Below, one piece after another: positions 1-8,677 of a stretch of 16,436 nucleotides of DNA. How positions within the stretch are numbered: position 1 is the first letter of the stretch; every line of letters starts with the position of its first letter. This stretch comes from Saprospiraceae bacterium UBA2365 (GTDB taxonomy: Bacteria > Bacteroidota > Bacteroidia > Chitinophagales > Saprospiraceae). The position numbers were made by a program, and so were the translations under genes. The stretch lies in contig DDTL01000072.1 in assembly GCA_002344345.1 (NCBI GenBank), positions 6,108 through 22,543 on the forward strand, read 5' to 3'. The notes under the pieces are model-generated. The model was not told the DNA's origin and made no database searches. It saw nothing but the letters and a program-made list of their open reading frames with translations.

Positions 1-205
1 AACTTTAACCCTTGATTCGCATAAATAACTGAATCCAATCAAATAATGGCAAGATAAAGCCAGGTATTAATAAAATTATTACTAAATTGACCAACTGTTT
101 TATAATTCAAGCTGCCGCAAATCTATCCGAAAAGGGATGGAATATGGCACAAATCCAGGAATATTTTGTGCAGAGGTAGTTTAAAGGTTTAATTTTCATT
201 CCGGT
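1..205. other. Gene-free left edge, presumed leader of the xanthine dehydrogenase operon
   Basis: I see no credible coding sequence here. The reading frames that cross this stretch are antisense shadows of the following gene. A TATTTTG near position 160-170 resembles the Bacteroidota TAnnTTTG element but is one base short, so I do not call a promoter. The transcription start of the downstream operon is therefore not located. Whether further purine-catabolism genes lie upstream cannot be seen. Confidence 0.5.
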
Positions 206-1621
206 ATGAAAGGATATGCAATAATCAATGATAAAAAAATACAGTTTGAAGCACCGGGAGGCAAACATTTGTTGGATTTTATCCGTGATGACCTTCAACT
301 GAAAGGCACGAAAGAAGCCTGCCGCGAGGGAGACTGTGGATCTTGCATGGTGCTTTTGGGCAAGCAGGAAAATGGAGATATACGATACAGAACCATTAAT
401 TCCTGCATGTTCCCTGTCGGGGAAATCCAAAATTCACATATAGTAACAATAGAAGGTCTGAACGAGGATAAATTGACTCCGATCCAGCAATTTATGGTAG
501 ATGAATGGGCTTCCCAATGTGGATTTTGCACTCCCGGATTTATTGTGAGCATGACAGGTTATTTCCTTCAGGCAAAAACTTTGGATGTGGATGATGCTCT
601 TGCATTTTTGGGTGGAAATATTTGCAGGTGTACCGGTTATTTATCCATTAAAAAAGCCATGACCCGCCTTTGTGAATTGGTTGATCCGGATAAATTTAGA
701 AAATCTTATGAAAAAAACAGGGTAAATTATCTGATATCAGAAGGATTTTTACCCGGTTATTTTGAGTCTATTTCTGTTTTGATGAGTCACCTTCCTGCTG
801 AAGCCGATCCAGAACCTTTTCAACACGGAAATGTGCTGTTAGCGGGTGGAACCGATTTATACATTCAGAAAGCCGATATGATCAGCACTCATGAACCATA
901 TTTTATTCTGCGCAATTCGCATTTCCGTGGCATTCGTCAGGAAGGAGATCAATGTGTAGTTGGAAGTGCAACAACTGTTTCCGAAATGCAAGAAAGCGAT
1001 CTTTTCAACCGGTTAGTGCCTGAATTCAAGAAGTATTCCAGACTAATTTCCGGTGCTTCCATCCGCAACAGGGCTACCATAGGAGGCAATATTGTAAACG
1101 CTTCACCGATTGGGGATCTGAGCATACTTTTTTTGGCTTTAAATGCATCCCTCAGGCTTGAACTTGATGGAAGAGAAAGAATGATCCAACTCAAAAACTT
1201 TTTCCTGGGATATAAAAAGCTGGATTTGTATCCGGGAGAATTGGTCAAAGAGCTTCTGATACCCATGGAGTTGACGGATCATGTCATACATTTTGAAAAA
1301 GTATCAAGGCGAACCCATCTCGATATAGCTTCGGTCAATTCTGCCATGAGTATCAGGCTTAACAATAGAAAAATCGAAGAAATACATGCTTCCGCCGGTG
1401 GTGTCGGTCCTGTCCCGATGTATCTCAATGGTTTTTGCCATCACTTGCAGGATCATTTTTTTGATGAAAAACTGATGGAAACGGGGATTCAGATCGCTTT
1501 AAATGAAATCAACCCGATAAGTGATGTGAGAGGAAGTAAAACTTATAAGTGTTTATTGCTTGAACAACAGTTGAGAATACATTTTTCTGTTTTAGCAGCT
1601 CAAATTAATAAAATCTCATGA
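206..1621 (+). CDS. xdhA: Xanthine dehydrogenase small subunit (2x[2Fe-2S] and FAD)
   Basis: This is the electron-transfer subunit of a molybdenum hydroxylase (R. capsulatus-style XdhA, 471 aa, normal length). It carries electrons from the molybdenum centre through two [2Fe-2S] clusters to FAD and then to the acceptor, probably NAD+, in the cytoplasm. Residues 1-80 are a plant-type ferredoxin domain with C39, C44, C47 and C67. Residues 85-160 form the all-helical [2Fe-2S] domain with C105-x2-C108 and C140-x-C142. The FAD domain follows, with AGGTD at 213-217, IRNRATIGGNI at 286-296 and SPIGD at 300-304. A CO-dehydrogenase-flavoprotein-like C-terminal domain spans about 350-460. The ATG at 206 gives the expected N-terminus directly before the ferredoxin fold. 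Only 6 bases separate the stop from the next gene, so the two subunits are surely co-transcribed. No XdhC insertion chaperone is present in the window. Identification is firm; xanthine or hypoxanthine as substrate is inferred from the partner subunit. Confidence 0.93.
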   Translation: MKGYAIINDKKIQFEAPGGKHLLDFIRDDLQLKGTKEACREGDCGSCMVLLGKQENGDIRYRTINSCMFPVGEIQNSHIVTIEGLNEDKLTPIQQFMVDEWASQCGFCTPGFIVSMTGYFLQAKTLDVDDALAFLGGNICRCTGYLSIKKAMTRLCELVDPDKFRKSYEKNRVNYLISEGFLPGYFESISVLMSHLPAEADPEPFQHGNVLLAGGTDLYIQKADMISTHEPYFILRNSHFRGIRQEGDQCVVGSATTVSEMQESDLFNRLVPEFKKYSRLISGASIRNRATIGGNIVNASPIGDLSILFLALNASLRLELDGRERMIQLKNFFLGYKKLDLYPGELVKELLIPMELTDHVIHFEKVSRRTHLDIASVNSAMSIRLNNRKIEEIHASAGGVGPVPMYLNGFCHHLQDHFFDEKLMETGIQIALNEINPISDVRGSKTYKCLLLEQQLRIHFSVLAAQINKIS

Positions 1622-1627
1622 ATTGAC

Positions 1628-3883
1628 ATGAAAAACTATGACATCAACTTACATGTCAAAGGGCAATCATTGTTTGTGGATGATATAAGCCTGCCTGTAG
1701 GTACCCTTCATGCCGCGGTTTTTACAGCTCCAGCATCACGTGGTTTAGTCAGGCAATTTGATTTTAGCGAAGCATTGGCAATGAATGGTGTGGAAAAAAT
1801 CTTGACTGCCAGTGAAATTCCGGGGCAAAATCAGATCGGACATGTGATCCATGATGAACCATTGTTCGCCAGGGAAGAATTCGAATACCAGGGTCAACCT
1901 TTGGCATTGGTAATAGCAAAGGATGTAAATACGGCCAGACAGGCTGTTAAAAAAATCAGGTTGGAATTTGATCCATTACCTGCGGTATTGGATCCCCGGG
2001 AAGCATTCGATAAAGGTCAGATCATCGGCAAAAAGCGCGTTTTTTCCTGCGGCAATGTGGATGAGGCATGGGAAAATTGTAAATATATCTTCAGTGGCAG
2101 AGTTGAATCCGGTCCGCAGGAACATCTTTATCTGGAACCTCAGGGCGCAATCGCCATTCCGATGGAATCTGGCCGGATCAGAATAATTTCTTCCACGCAA
2201 TCCCCTTCAGCTGTACAAAAAACGGTGGCTGTCGTCCTTGGCGTGGCACTCAACCAGATAGAGGTCGATGTGATGCGTCTTGGAGGTGGATTTGGCGGAA
2301 AAGAAGATCAGGCAAATGCCTGGGCTGCTATGGCGGGACTGGCTTGCAAAAAATTAAACAAACCGGTTAAACTGATACTTTCCAGACCGGTTGATATGGC
2401 CATCACCGGCAAACGACACCCATATTCTTCTGACTTCAAAATCGGATTGAATGATGAGTTGAAAATCCTTGCCTACGAAGTGCAATATTATCAGAATGCA
2501 GGCGCTTACGCAGATCTTTCCCCTGCCATCCTGGAGAGAACGATGTTTCATATGACCAACAGCTATTTTATTCCCAATGTGCGCGGAACGGGTGTTTCCT
2601 GTAAAACCAACCTGCCGCCAAATACAGCTTTCAGAGGCTTTGGTGGACCGCAGGCCATGTTTGTATTGGAAAGTGCTGTTTTTGAGGCAGCCAGACAACT
2701 CAAAGTGTCCTCAATGGAAATTCAGAAAAAAAATCTGATCGCTGAAGGTGAATCCTTTCCTTATGGAATGAAATTGAAAAATAACAACGTACAAAACAAT
2801 TTTTTTATTGCATTGCAGAGGTATAATTTGGATGCTAAACTTAAAAAAGTTCTAAAATTCAATGAAGAAAACGCGAATATTAAAAAAGGGATAGCAGTTA
2901 TGCCGGTATGTTTTGGCATCTCTTTTACATCAACTTTTTTAAATCAGGCCAATGCATTGGTGCATATATACAATGATGGTAGTGTAGGTGTCAGTACCGG
3001 CGCCATCGAAATGGGACAGGGTGTTTCAGAAAAATTAAGGATGGTGGCTTCAAATGTATTATCTATTTCTCCGGAAAGGATCCGGATCGAATCCACCAAC
3101 ACGGCCAGGGTAGCCAATATATCACCCACGGCAGCCAGTTCCGGGGCTGACCTAAACGGACACGCTACCCGGATAGCCTGTGAGCAGTTGCGGGATCGTA
3201 TATTGAAAGCAATTCCGGCATTTACCAAATTACCTGAAGAAGGGAAATATTTAATTCAGGAAGAAAAACTTTTCCACGATGGATCGGAAACCTCTCTTGA
3301 CTGGGAATCAATGATAGGCTTGGCTTATCGGAATCGTATTGGATTGACAGCTCAGGCACATTATGCAACGCCTGATATTTTTTTTGACAAGGAAAGGGAA
3401 AAAGGAATCCCTTTTGCTTATCATGTTACCGGAACAGGCATACTGGAGATCACACTGGACTGCATGCGCGGGACTTTTCAGATGGATGCCGTTGAACTGG
3501 TTCACGATGGGGGAAAAAGTTTTGTTCCTTTGATCGATAAAGGACAATTAGAAGGAGGTGTTTTGCAGGGTATCTCATGGATGACCATGGAAGAAGTGGT
3601 TTATTCAGACAAGGGTAAAAATCTGACGAATATGCTTAGCACCTATAAGATACCTGATATGTTTTCAGTTCCCGGTGAAATAAGGATTCATTTTCCGGAA
3701 GCTGATGTGTATCCTGACGGAATTTTAGGATCAAAAGCGATCGGTGAACCACCTTTTATGTATGGGATTGGAATATATTTTGCTATATTAAATGCAATGC
3801 TGGGTTTTAATCCGGCCATGCAGGTCAAGTATGATGCACCGTTGACGAATGAAAAAATATTGACAGGTTTGTACAACAAATAA
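1628..3883 (+). CDS. xdhB: Xanthine dehydrogenase molybdopterin-binding subunit
   Basis: This is the catalytic subunit (751 aa, close to the family length), which binds the molybdenum cofactor and hydroxylates the purine ring. By my alignment from memory to bovine xanthine oxidoreductase, all key residues are kept: Q191 (bovine Q767, in STQS), E226 in GGGFGGKE (E802), R304 in ERTMFHM (R880), R336 and F338 in FRGFGG (R912/F914), the FGISFT motif (F1009), EMGQG, and the catalytic base E707 in KAIGEPP (E1261). Aldehyde oxidases replace the E802 and R880 equivalents, so their retention favours a purine substrate. Residues 1-125 form the a/b hammerhead domain and the remainder the Moco-binding domains. 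It has no FeS or FAD part, matching the split two-subunit bacterial type. It lies 6 bases after the FeS/FAD gene and 12 bases before the YgeY-like gene. Confidence 0.94.
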   Translation: MKNYDINLHVKGQSLFVDDISLPVGTLHAAVFTAPASRGLVRQFDFSEALAMNGVEKILTASEIPGQNQIGHVIHDEPLFAREEFEYQGQPLALVIAKDVNTARQAVKKIRLEFDPLPAVLDPREAFDKGQIIGKKRVFSCGNVDEAWENCKYIFSGRVESGPQEHLYLEPQGAIAIPMESGRIRIISSTQSPSAVQKTVAVVLGVALNQIEVDVMRLGGGFGGKEDQANAWAAMAGLACKKLNKPVKLILSRPVDMAITGKRHPYSSDFKIGLNDELKILAYEVQYYQNAGAYADLSPAILERTMFHMTNSYFIPNVRGTGVSCKTNLPPNTAFRGFGGPQAMFVLESAVFEAARQLKVSSMEIQKKNLIAEGESFPYGMKLKNNNVQNNFFIALQRYNLDAKLKKVLKFNEENANIKKGIAVMPVCFGISFTSTFLNQANALVHIYNDGSVGVSTGAIEMGQGVSEKLRMVASNVLSISPERIRIESTNTARVANISPTAASSGADLNGHATRIACEQLRDRILKAIPAFTKLPEEGKYLIQEEKLFHDGSETSLDWESMIGLAYRNRIGLTAQAHYATPDIFFDKEREKGIPFAYHVTGTGILEITLDCMRGTFQMDAVELVHDGGKSFVPLIDKGQLEGGVLQGISWMTMEEVVYSDKGKNLTNMLSTYKIPDMFSVPGEIRIHFPEADVYPDGILGSKAIGEPPFMYGIGIYFAILNAMLGFNPAMQVKYDAPLTNEKILTGLYNK

Positions 3884-3895
3884 ACATTGAAGAAA

Positions 3896-5089
3896 ATGGA
3901 AAACATATTCAAAAAAATAAATGAATTGGCGATCAGGTATAAAGATTATACCCCTGAAAATTTAGCCAGGCTTATCCGTCATAAATCTTTGAGCACAAAA
4001 GAGGAAGGTGTTGCATTGGAGCTTAAACGGCAAATGGAAGAAGCCGGCTTTGACGAAGTCAGGATAGATGGTCTGGGGAATGTGATAGGCAGGATCGGAA
4101 ATGGAAGCAAAATTCTGGCTATCGACGGTCATATTGACGTGGTGGACATTGGTAATCCTGACAACTGGGAATTTGATTCGCTTGGAGGTGAGATCAGTAA
4201 CGGGTATGTGCATGGGAGAGGCACGGTGGATCAAAAAGGAGGAGTAGCTTCCTTCGTGACTGCGGGAAGAATTTTGAAAGATCTGGGTTTTGACAGGGAT
4301 CTCACGATTTATTTTGTTGGAAGTGTGATGGAAGAAGATTGTGATGGATTGTGCTGGAAATACCTGATCGAAGAAGAAAAGATCCGGCCGGATTTTGCCA
4401 TTAGTACAGAGCCAACGAATCTGAAAATTTACAGAGGGCATCGTGGAAGAATGGAAATGCAAGTCAGTTTTTATGGTATATCTGCTCATGGCTCAGCACC
4501 GGAAAGAGGAGAAAATGCCATTTATATGGCAGCAAAAACTGCTTTGGAAATTGAAAAGTTGAATGAAAGACTCGCCTTTGATGATTTTTTGGGAAAAGGG
4601 AGCGTTACCATTTCGGAGATCGTGTCATCAAGTCCGTCACTATGCGCTGTTTCAGATTTTGCCAGGATACACCTGGATCGGCGTTTAACCTGGGGAGAAA
4701 CGGTAGATTCAGCTGTCATGGAGATCGAAGAATTGATCAGGGGTATGAATGCAAAAGTTGAGGTACTCGAATATTCCGAACTGGCATATACCGGGTTGAG
4801 GTACGGTATGAAAAAGTATTATCCGACCTGGAAGCTGGAAGAGGATCATCCTTTGGTACAGACAGGTGTCCGGGCTTATTATAATTTTTTCGGGGAAAAA
4901 CCGGCCATTGATAAATGGACATTTTCAACCAATGGAGTTGCCATCAACGGCATTCATGGTATTCCCACCATTGGTTTTGGACCGGGAAATGAAGTGTTGG
5001 CTCACGCGCCAAATGAAAAAATAGCCATCAATGACCTGGTAATTGCTTCAGCATTTTATGCTGCATTCGCCTATGAATTGGAATTATAA
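3896..5089 (+). CDS. ygeY: YgeY-like M20-family metallohydrolase linked to xanthine dehydrogenase
   Basis: This is a cytoplasmic dinuclear-zinc amidohydrolase of the M20/ArgE/DapE superfamily (397 aa from the ATG). Metal and catalytic residues are visible: H79-x-D81 in GHID, the bridging D112 in GRGTVDQKGG, the general base within E146-E147, E172 in STEPTNL, and H370 in AHAPNE. The lid/dimerisation domain contains the usual SAHGS (around H198). GLGNVIGRIG near 59-68, the GHRGR motif and the HAPNE ending are characteristic of the YgeY ('selenium metabolism-linked hydrolase') family. In E. coli and gut anaerobes that family sits with xdh and purine/ureide genes. Its true substrate is not established; opening of a purine-derived ureide or amide is an inference from context. 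An in-frame TTG at 3887 could add three residues, but I prefer the ATG, where family similarity begins. It follows xdhB by 12 bases and is probably the last gene of the operon. Confidence 0.85.
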   Translation: MENIFKKINELAIRYKDYTPENLARLIRHKSLSTKEEGVALELKRQMEEAGFDEVRIDGLGNVIGRIGNGSKILAIDGHIDVVDIGNPDNWEFDSLGGEISNGYVHGRGTVDQKGGVASFVTAGRILKDLGFDRDLTIYFVGSVMEEDCDGLCWKYLIEEEKIRPDFAISTEPTNLKIYRGHRGRMEMQVSFYGISAHGSAPERGENAIYMAAKTALEIEKLNERLAFDDFLGKGSVTISEIVSSSPSLCAVSDFARIHLDRRLTWGETVDSAVMEIEELIRGMNAKVEVLEYSELAYTGLRYGMKKYYPTWKLEEDHPLVQTGVRAYYNFFGEKPAIDKWTFSTNGVAINGIHGIPTIGFGPGNEVLAHAPNEKIAINDLVIASAFYAAFAYELEL

Positions 5090-5097
5090 CCGGTTAT
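5086..5097. repeat. 12-bp palindrome ATAACCGGTTAT over the ygeY stop codon
   Basis: ATAACCGGTTAT is a perfect dyad that overlaps the TAA of the YgeY-like gene. A one-base variant, ATAACCAGTTAT, lies at 8424-8435, and a related dyad at 11451-11465. It may be a binding site, or chance in AT-rich DNA. No poly-T run follows, so it is not a good terminator. Confidence 0.3.
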
Positions 5098-5133
5098 TTA
5101 GGATAAATTCATTCAAATAATGGTTTTCAGGCA

Positions 5134-5162
5134 CTTGAATTAAATTCTAAACAGTATTTTTG
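5134..5162 (+). promoter_or_regulatory. Probable Bacteroidota-type promoter of nadK
   Basis: TATTTTTG at 5155-5162 fits the -7 consensus TAnnTTTG of the Bacteroidota primary sigma factor. A partial -33 element, CTTG at 5134-5137, lies 17 bases upstream. Transcription would begin near 5169, leaving a leader of about 60 bases before the NAD kinase ATG. This supports separate transcription from the xanthine dehydrogenase operon. Confidence 0.5.
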
Positions 5163-5231
5163 AAGTAAAGTGAATTATCAGACTTGATTCGAGTAATTTC
5201 ACTTGTGGCCAACAAAACAATCCTATTATAG

Positions 5232-6146
5232 ATGAAAAAAGTACTGATATTCGGACAGAAAATAGCACTTGAACATAGAAAATACCTGCATATTTTGCTG
5301 AATAAGCTGGAAAGTCTTCATATTGAAGTGATTTTTTTTAAGGATATCGTTGAATCAAATGAAAACCTGGGTATTGATTTTTCAATTTACGCTAAATTAG
5401 ATAGTTATGAACAATTGTTGGTAGATAAACCAGATGTCGTTTTCACACTGGGTGGTGATGGTACGATTTTGAGGGCGATCACACTGATAAGAGAAACAGG
5501 GATTCCCATTCTTGGATTTAATCTTGGAAGGCTGGGTTTTTTGGCGATCGCTGAGAAAGAACGAATTGAGTATGATATAGATAAATTGATGCAGGGGCGT
5601 TATACCATACAGGAAAGAAGTATGTTGAAATTGGACATCAATGATGATATTTTTGGAGATACACCTTTTGCACTAAACGATATTACTTTTCATAAATATG
5701 CAATTTCATCGGTTGTGGTGATCCATACCTGGGTTGATGATATGTACCTCAATTCCTACTGGGCTGATGGTCTGATCATTTCTACACCAACGGGCTCTAC
5801 AGGATATTCATTGAGTTGCGGAGGTCCTATCATCCTTCCGGGATCCAAAAATTTTGTCATTACACCGGTTGCGCCTCATCAATTGACAGTAAGGCCTATC
5901 ATCATACCGGATACATCTGTCATATCTTTTAAAATTGAGGGCAGAAGCGATGATTTTCTATGTACCCTTGATTCAAGGTATCATGCGATAAACGTGGAAC
6001 ACACACTTAAGGTAAGGAAGTGCGCATTCAATGCTTCTCTGGTTGTCCTTGAAGGAATGGATTTTGTACGGAATGTATACAATAAATTATTATGGGGTCT
6101 CGACAGGAGGCATTTGCCACCGGACCTGCCTGGAGTTCCTGAATAA
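5232..6146 (+). CDS. nadK: NAD kinase (ATP-NAD kinase)
   Basis: NAD kinase phosphorylates NAD+ at the 2'-hydroxyl of its adenosine ribose, using ATP, to make NADP+. It is a single-copy essential cytoplasmic enzyme. The 304-aa product has the family signature GGDGT at 74-78 with the catalytic D76, GFNLGRLGFLA at 95-105, and the second nucleotide-binding motif TPTGSTGYS at 185-193. The usual NE pair appears as N149-D150, a conservative variant seen by eye. The length is normal for the family. The start is the ATG that places the Rossmann-like first strand (KKVLIFGQK) at the N-terminus. It has its own probable promoter and converges with the protease gene across a hairpin, so it is likely monocistronic. 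Confidence 0.96.
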   Translation: MKKVLIFGQKIALEHRKYLHILLNKLESLHIEVIFFKDIVESNENLGIDFSIYAKLDSYEQLLVDKPDVVFTLGGDGTILRAITLIRETGIPILGFNLGRLGFLAIAEKERIEYDIDKLMQGRYTIQERSMLKLDINDDIFGDTPFALNDITFHKYAISSVVVIHTWVDDMYLNSYWADGLIISTPTGSTGYSLSCGGPIILPGSKNFVITPVAPHQLTVRPIIIPDTSVISFKIEGRSDDFLCTLDSRYHAINVEHTLKVRKCAFNASLVVLEGMDFVRNVYNKLLWGLDRRHLPPDLPGVPE

Positions 6147-6147
6147 A

Positions 6148-6178
6148 GCATCCAAATCCGCAATGCAGATTTGGATGC
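6148..6178. terminator. Bidirectional hairpin terminator between nadK and prc
   Basis: GCATCCAAATC (6148-6158) and GATTTGGATGC (6168-6178) form a perfect 11-bp stem with a 9-base loop in the 41-base gap between two convergent genes. T-rich sequence follows on the + strand (TTTTATTTT from 6184) and a short TTTA on the - strand. It most likely ends both transcripts. Confidence 0.8.
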
Positions 6179-6186
6179 AATAAGTT

Positions 6187-8325
6187 TTATTTTGTGTTGC
6201 TGCTCAGAGATGGTGATTGGACCATGTCAAATAGGATATTAATGGCTTCATCTGCATAAATATCACTGCCCAAAGATTTTAGCCAATCGTTGTTTCTGGC
6301 TACTCTTGAAGTATCAGACTGAATGTATTCCATATCTGCTTTGGGATTGAAGATCTCCAGTTGGTCGATTTTTTGATCAAGTAAATCCTCATACTTTTTG
6401 TCAGTGGATTCGTTTTTCTTCTTTTCAGCAAGGAATTTATCCAATTGCAGAGCAACTACATTTTTTTCTTTTAATTCCTTGATGATATTACCCTGTTCCA
6501 AAGCAGCTTTGAATCTGGGATTTTTATTGACTCTTTCTTCACTTTTTGATTTGAGTTGGGTTAAATTACTGACTTTATACACATTCTGATGGTATTCCCG
6601 GCTATCTATACTGGACCATTTCATGGCTGTTGGCAGTTCTTTTTCACCTGAATCCATGTACACATAAGGATCTGGTAAAACAATGTCTGATTCTACTCCT
6701 TTCATCTGTGTAGATCCACCGTTGATCCTGTAGAATTTTTGGGTTGTAGCCTTCAATTCACCAAGAGGCTTGAATTTGCTGTTTCCTGGCACTGCATCAT
6801 CAAGATTGAAGAACCTTTGGACAGTTCCTTTGCCAAATGTAGACGGACTTCCAACAATTACAGCCCGGCCATAATCCTGCATGGCAGCAGCAAGGATCTC
6901 AGAGGCAGAAACACTATATGAATTGACTAAAATAACCATTGGTCCATCATATTTTACATCACCTCTGTCTGTGTCGTTATATACATACGCAGGTCTTCCT
7001 CTTGGTTTTACCTGAACGATCGGACCTTCCTCTATGAAAAATCCAGCCATCTCAACCACATCAGTGAGACTTCCTCCACCATTGAACCTTAAGTCCAGCA
7101 CTAGTCCATCGATATTGTCGGCTTTCAACTTGGTCAGTTCTTTGGCTATGTCATCAGCGCAACTGCTGCCGTTGGGATCTTCAAAATCCAGATAAAAACT
7201 TGGAAGACTGATATAACCGAATTTTTTCTGTTGCGTTTCCTTCAACAAGATGGCTGATTTTGCTTTGCCCTCTTCAATAATGACCTCGTCACGTTCTATG
7301 ATGATCTCTTTAATAGAACCGTCTGATCGCTTCACCTGCAATTTAACTTTGGTACCCTTTTTTCCTCTGATCAGTTGGACGACATCTTCCAGATGCATTC
7401 CGATCACATTCACATATTCTTCTCCTTCCTGAGCAACTTGCATGATCAGATCATTGACTTCCAGTACTTTATCTTTCCAGGCTGGACCACCTACTATGAT
7501 GCTGACTACTTTGGTATAATCGTCCTCAGATTGAAGTCTTGCCCCTATGCCTTCGAGCTTATTTCCCATTCTGATATCGAAATCTTCTTTTTCCTTAATT
7601 GAAAAATAATCAGTGTGAGGATCATATACCTGTGCAATGGCGTCAACATATAATTCAAAACGGTCAGACCTTCTGATCTTTTCCATCCTTGTATAAAAAT
7701 CGCTGAAAATCTTTTTTACTTTCTCCCTGGCATCTTTTTCCAATTCAGCCTTACTTTTTGGATTTTCAGATTTTTCATTACTTTCAATAGAGCTTGCAAA
7801 CCTGGTTAGGGTTTCATATTTTAATAATTTCCTCCAGTATTCCTTTAATTCCTGATCATTTTTGGCATATTTGCGTTTTTCAACATCCAGATCAAGCGAT
7901 TCATCCACATTAAAGTCAAATGGGTTATCAAGAATTTCCGGGTAGAAAGCTTTGGTTTTCTGCAAGCCCAGGTCAAATAACTGGGCAGACCTCTCAAAAA
8001 ACTCCAAATCACCGGCAACGATTTGATCATCCAGTTTATATTTATAAACTTCCAGGCTTTGAATATCCTTTTGGGTCAAAAACCTTTTGGAACCATCTAG
8101 CATTTTTAAATAGGTTTCAAAAACATCTTCCGAAAACGTATCATCCATATTCTTAGGATCAAAGTGAACCTGATCCAAAACAGCTTTTACAGCCTGAATG
8201 ATCATGGTTTCCTGATCACTATTGTTTTTTAGTGGGAAAATTCCTGCAGTATACAATGATAATCCTGCAAGTGCAGTAATAATGAAAGATCTAAAAATCA
8301 TTTTCTTGTTTAATTTAACAGACAT
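6187..8325 (-). CDS. prc: C-terminal processing (tail-specific) protease, S41 family
   Basis: This is a periplasmic, membrane-anchored serine protease of the Prc/Tsp type, which trims or degrades envelope proteins from their C-termini. It is 712 aa, similar to E. coli Prc. Residues 11-29 form a hydrophobic signal/anchor after a basic start. A helical N-terminal region (about 40-240) precedes a PDZ domain (about 245-345) that captures the substrate tail. The S41 core holds the Ser/Lys dyad: S473 in SYSVSASE, with D484 in MQDYG, and K499 in STFGKGT. These align with E. coli S430, D441 and K455; one extra residue (S495) lies before the Lys. The C-terminal part (from about 560), with its coiled, charged segments, matches DUF3340. 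The ATG at 8325 gives a proper signal sequence. The neighbours are unrelated, so it is likely monocistronic and ends at the shared hairpin with nadK. Confidence 0.94.
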   Translation of the reverse strand: MSVKLNKKMIFRSFIITALAGLSLYTAGIFPLKNNSDQETMIIQAVKAVLDQVHFDPKNMDDTFSEDVFETYLKMLDGSKRFLTQKDIQSLEVYKYKLDDQIVAGDLEFFERSAQLFDLGLQKTKAFYPEILDNPFDFNVDESLDLDVEKRKYAKNDQELKEYWRKLLKYETLTRFASSIESNEKSENPKSKAELEKDAREKVKKIFSDFYTRMEKIRRSDRFELYVDAIAQVYDPHTDYFSIKEKEDFDIRMGNKLEGIGARLQSEDDYTKVVSIIVGGPAWKDKVLEVNDLIMQVAQEGEEYVNVIGMHLEDVVQLIRGKKGTKVKLQVKRSDGSIKEIIIERDEVIIEEGKAKSAILLKETQQKKFGYISLPSFYLDFEDPNGSSCADDIAKELTKLKADNIDGLVLDLRFNGGGSLTDVVEMAGFFIEEGPIVQVKPRGRPAYVYNDTDRGDVKYDGPMVILVNSYSVSASEILAAAMQDYGRAVIVGSPSTFGKGTVQRFFNLDDAVPGNSKFKPLGELKATTQKFYRINGGSTQMKGVESDIVLPDPYVYMDSGEKELPTAMKWSSIDSREYHQNVYKVSNLTQLKSKSEERVNKNPRFKAALEQGNIIKELKEKNVVALQLDKFLAEKKKNESTDKKYEDLLDQKIDQLEIFNPKADMEYIQSDTSRVARNNDWLKSLGSDIYADEAINILFDMVQSPSLSSNTK

Positions 8326-8360
8326 TCTAAAATAACTTCCTATTTAAACGGTTAAGTGCT

Positions 8361-8435
8361 ATAACTGGTTTTCCACAGAGATTATTTTTTAAGATTTATT
8401 TTTTTCTTACCTATGGTCATCCGATAACCAGTTAT
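8361..8435. repeat. Inverted repeat ATAACTGGTT/AACCAGTTAT upstream of prc
   Basis: ATAACTGGTT (8361-8370) and AACCAGTTAT (8426-8435) are perfect 10-bp inverted copies, 55 bases apart, 36 to 110 bases before the protease start. The right copy is also part of a near-palindrome, ATAACCAGTTAT, resembling the dyad at 5086. A regulator binding two half-sites is possible; chance is not excluded. Confidence 0.3.
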
Positions 8436-8677
8436 TAACTTCATGAATGAAATTTGCATTAATTTATTTGACTAAAAACTCAATGATACTCAAAGAATTT
8501 ATAGCTGTTGGTTCTGCATCCTTCAGTCAATATCTAAACAAATCTCTGTTTATTTTCTGAGAAATTGAATAAAACTTATACGATCTGTTGATTTTAACCT
8601 ATGAAATTGTAAATATGGCTGATTTTCGGTAACTGGAGTAAAAATATTTACGTTAAGCAATTATTGAGTCTGCCCCG

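Noticed and set aside
2381..2395. Apparent loss of the catalytic Glu in XdhB at SRPVDM
   Set aside because: On recounting against bovine XOR, the E802 equivalent is the Glu in GGFGGKE (E226), which is intact; the position at SRPVDM is not catalytic.
7920..8156. 78-codon open frame antisense to the protease gene
   Set aside because: It lies wholly inside the well-supported protease gene on the opposite strand and has no recognisable features.
8609..8651. GTAAATAT/ATATTTAC inverted repeat
   Set aside because: Only 8 AT-rich pairs with a 27-base loop; expected by chance in this composition.
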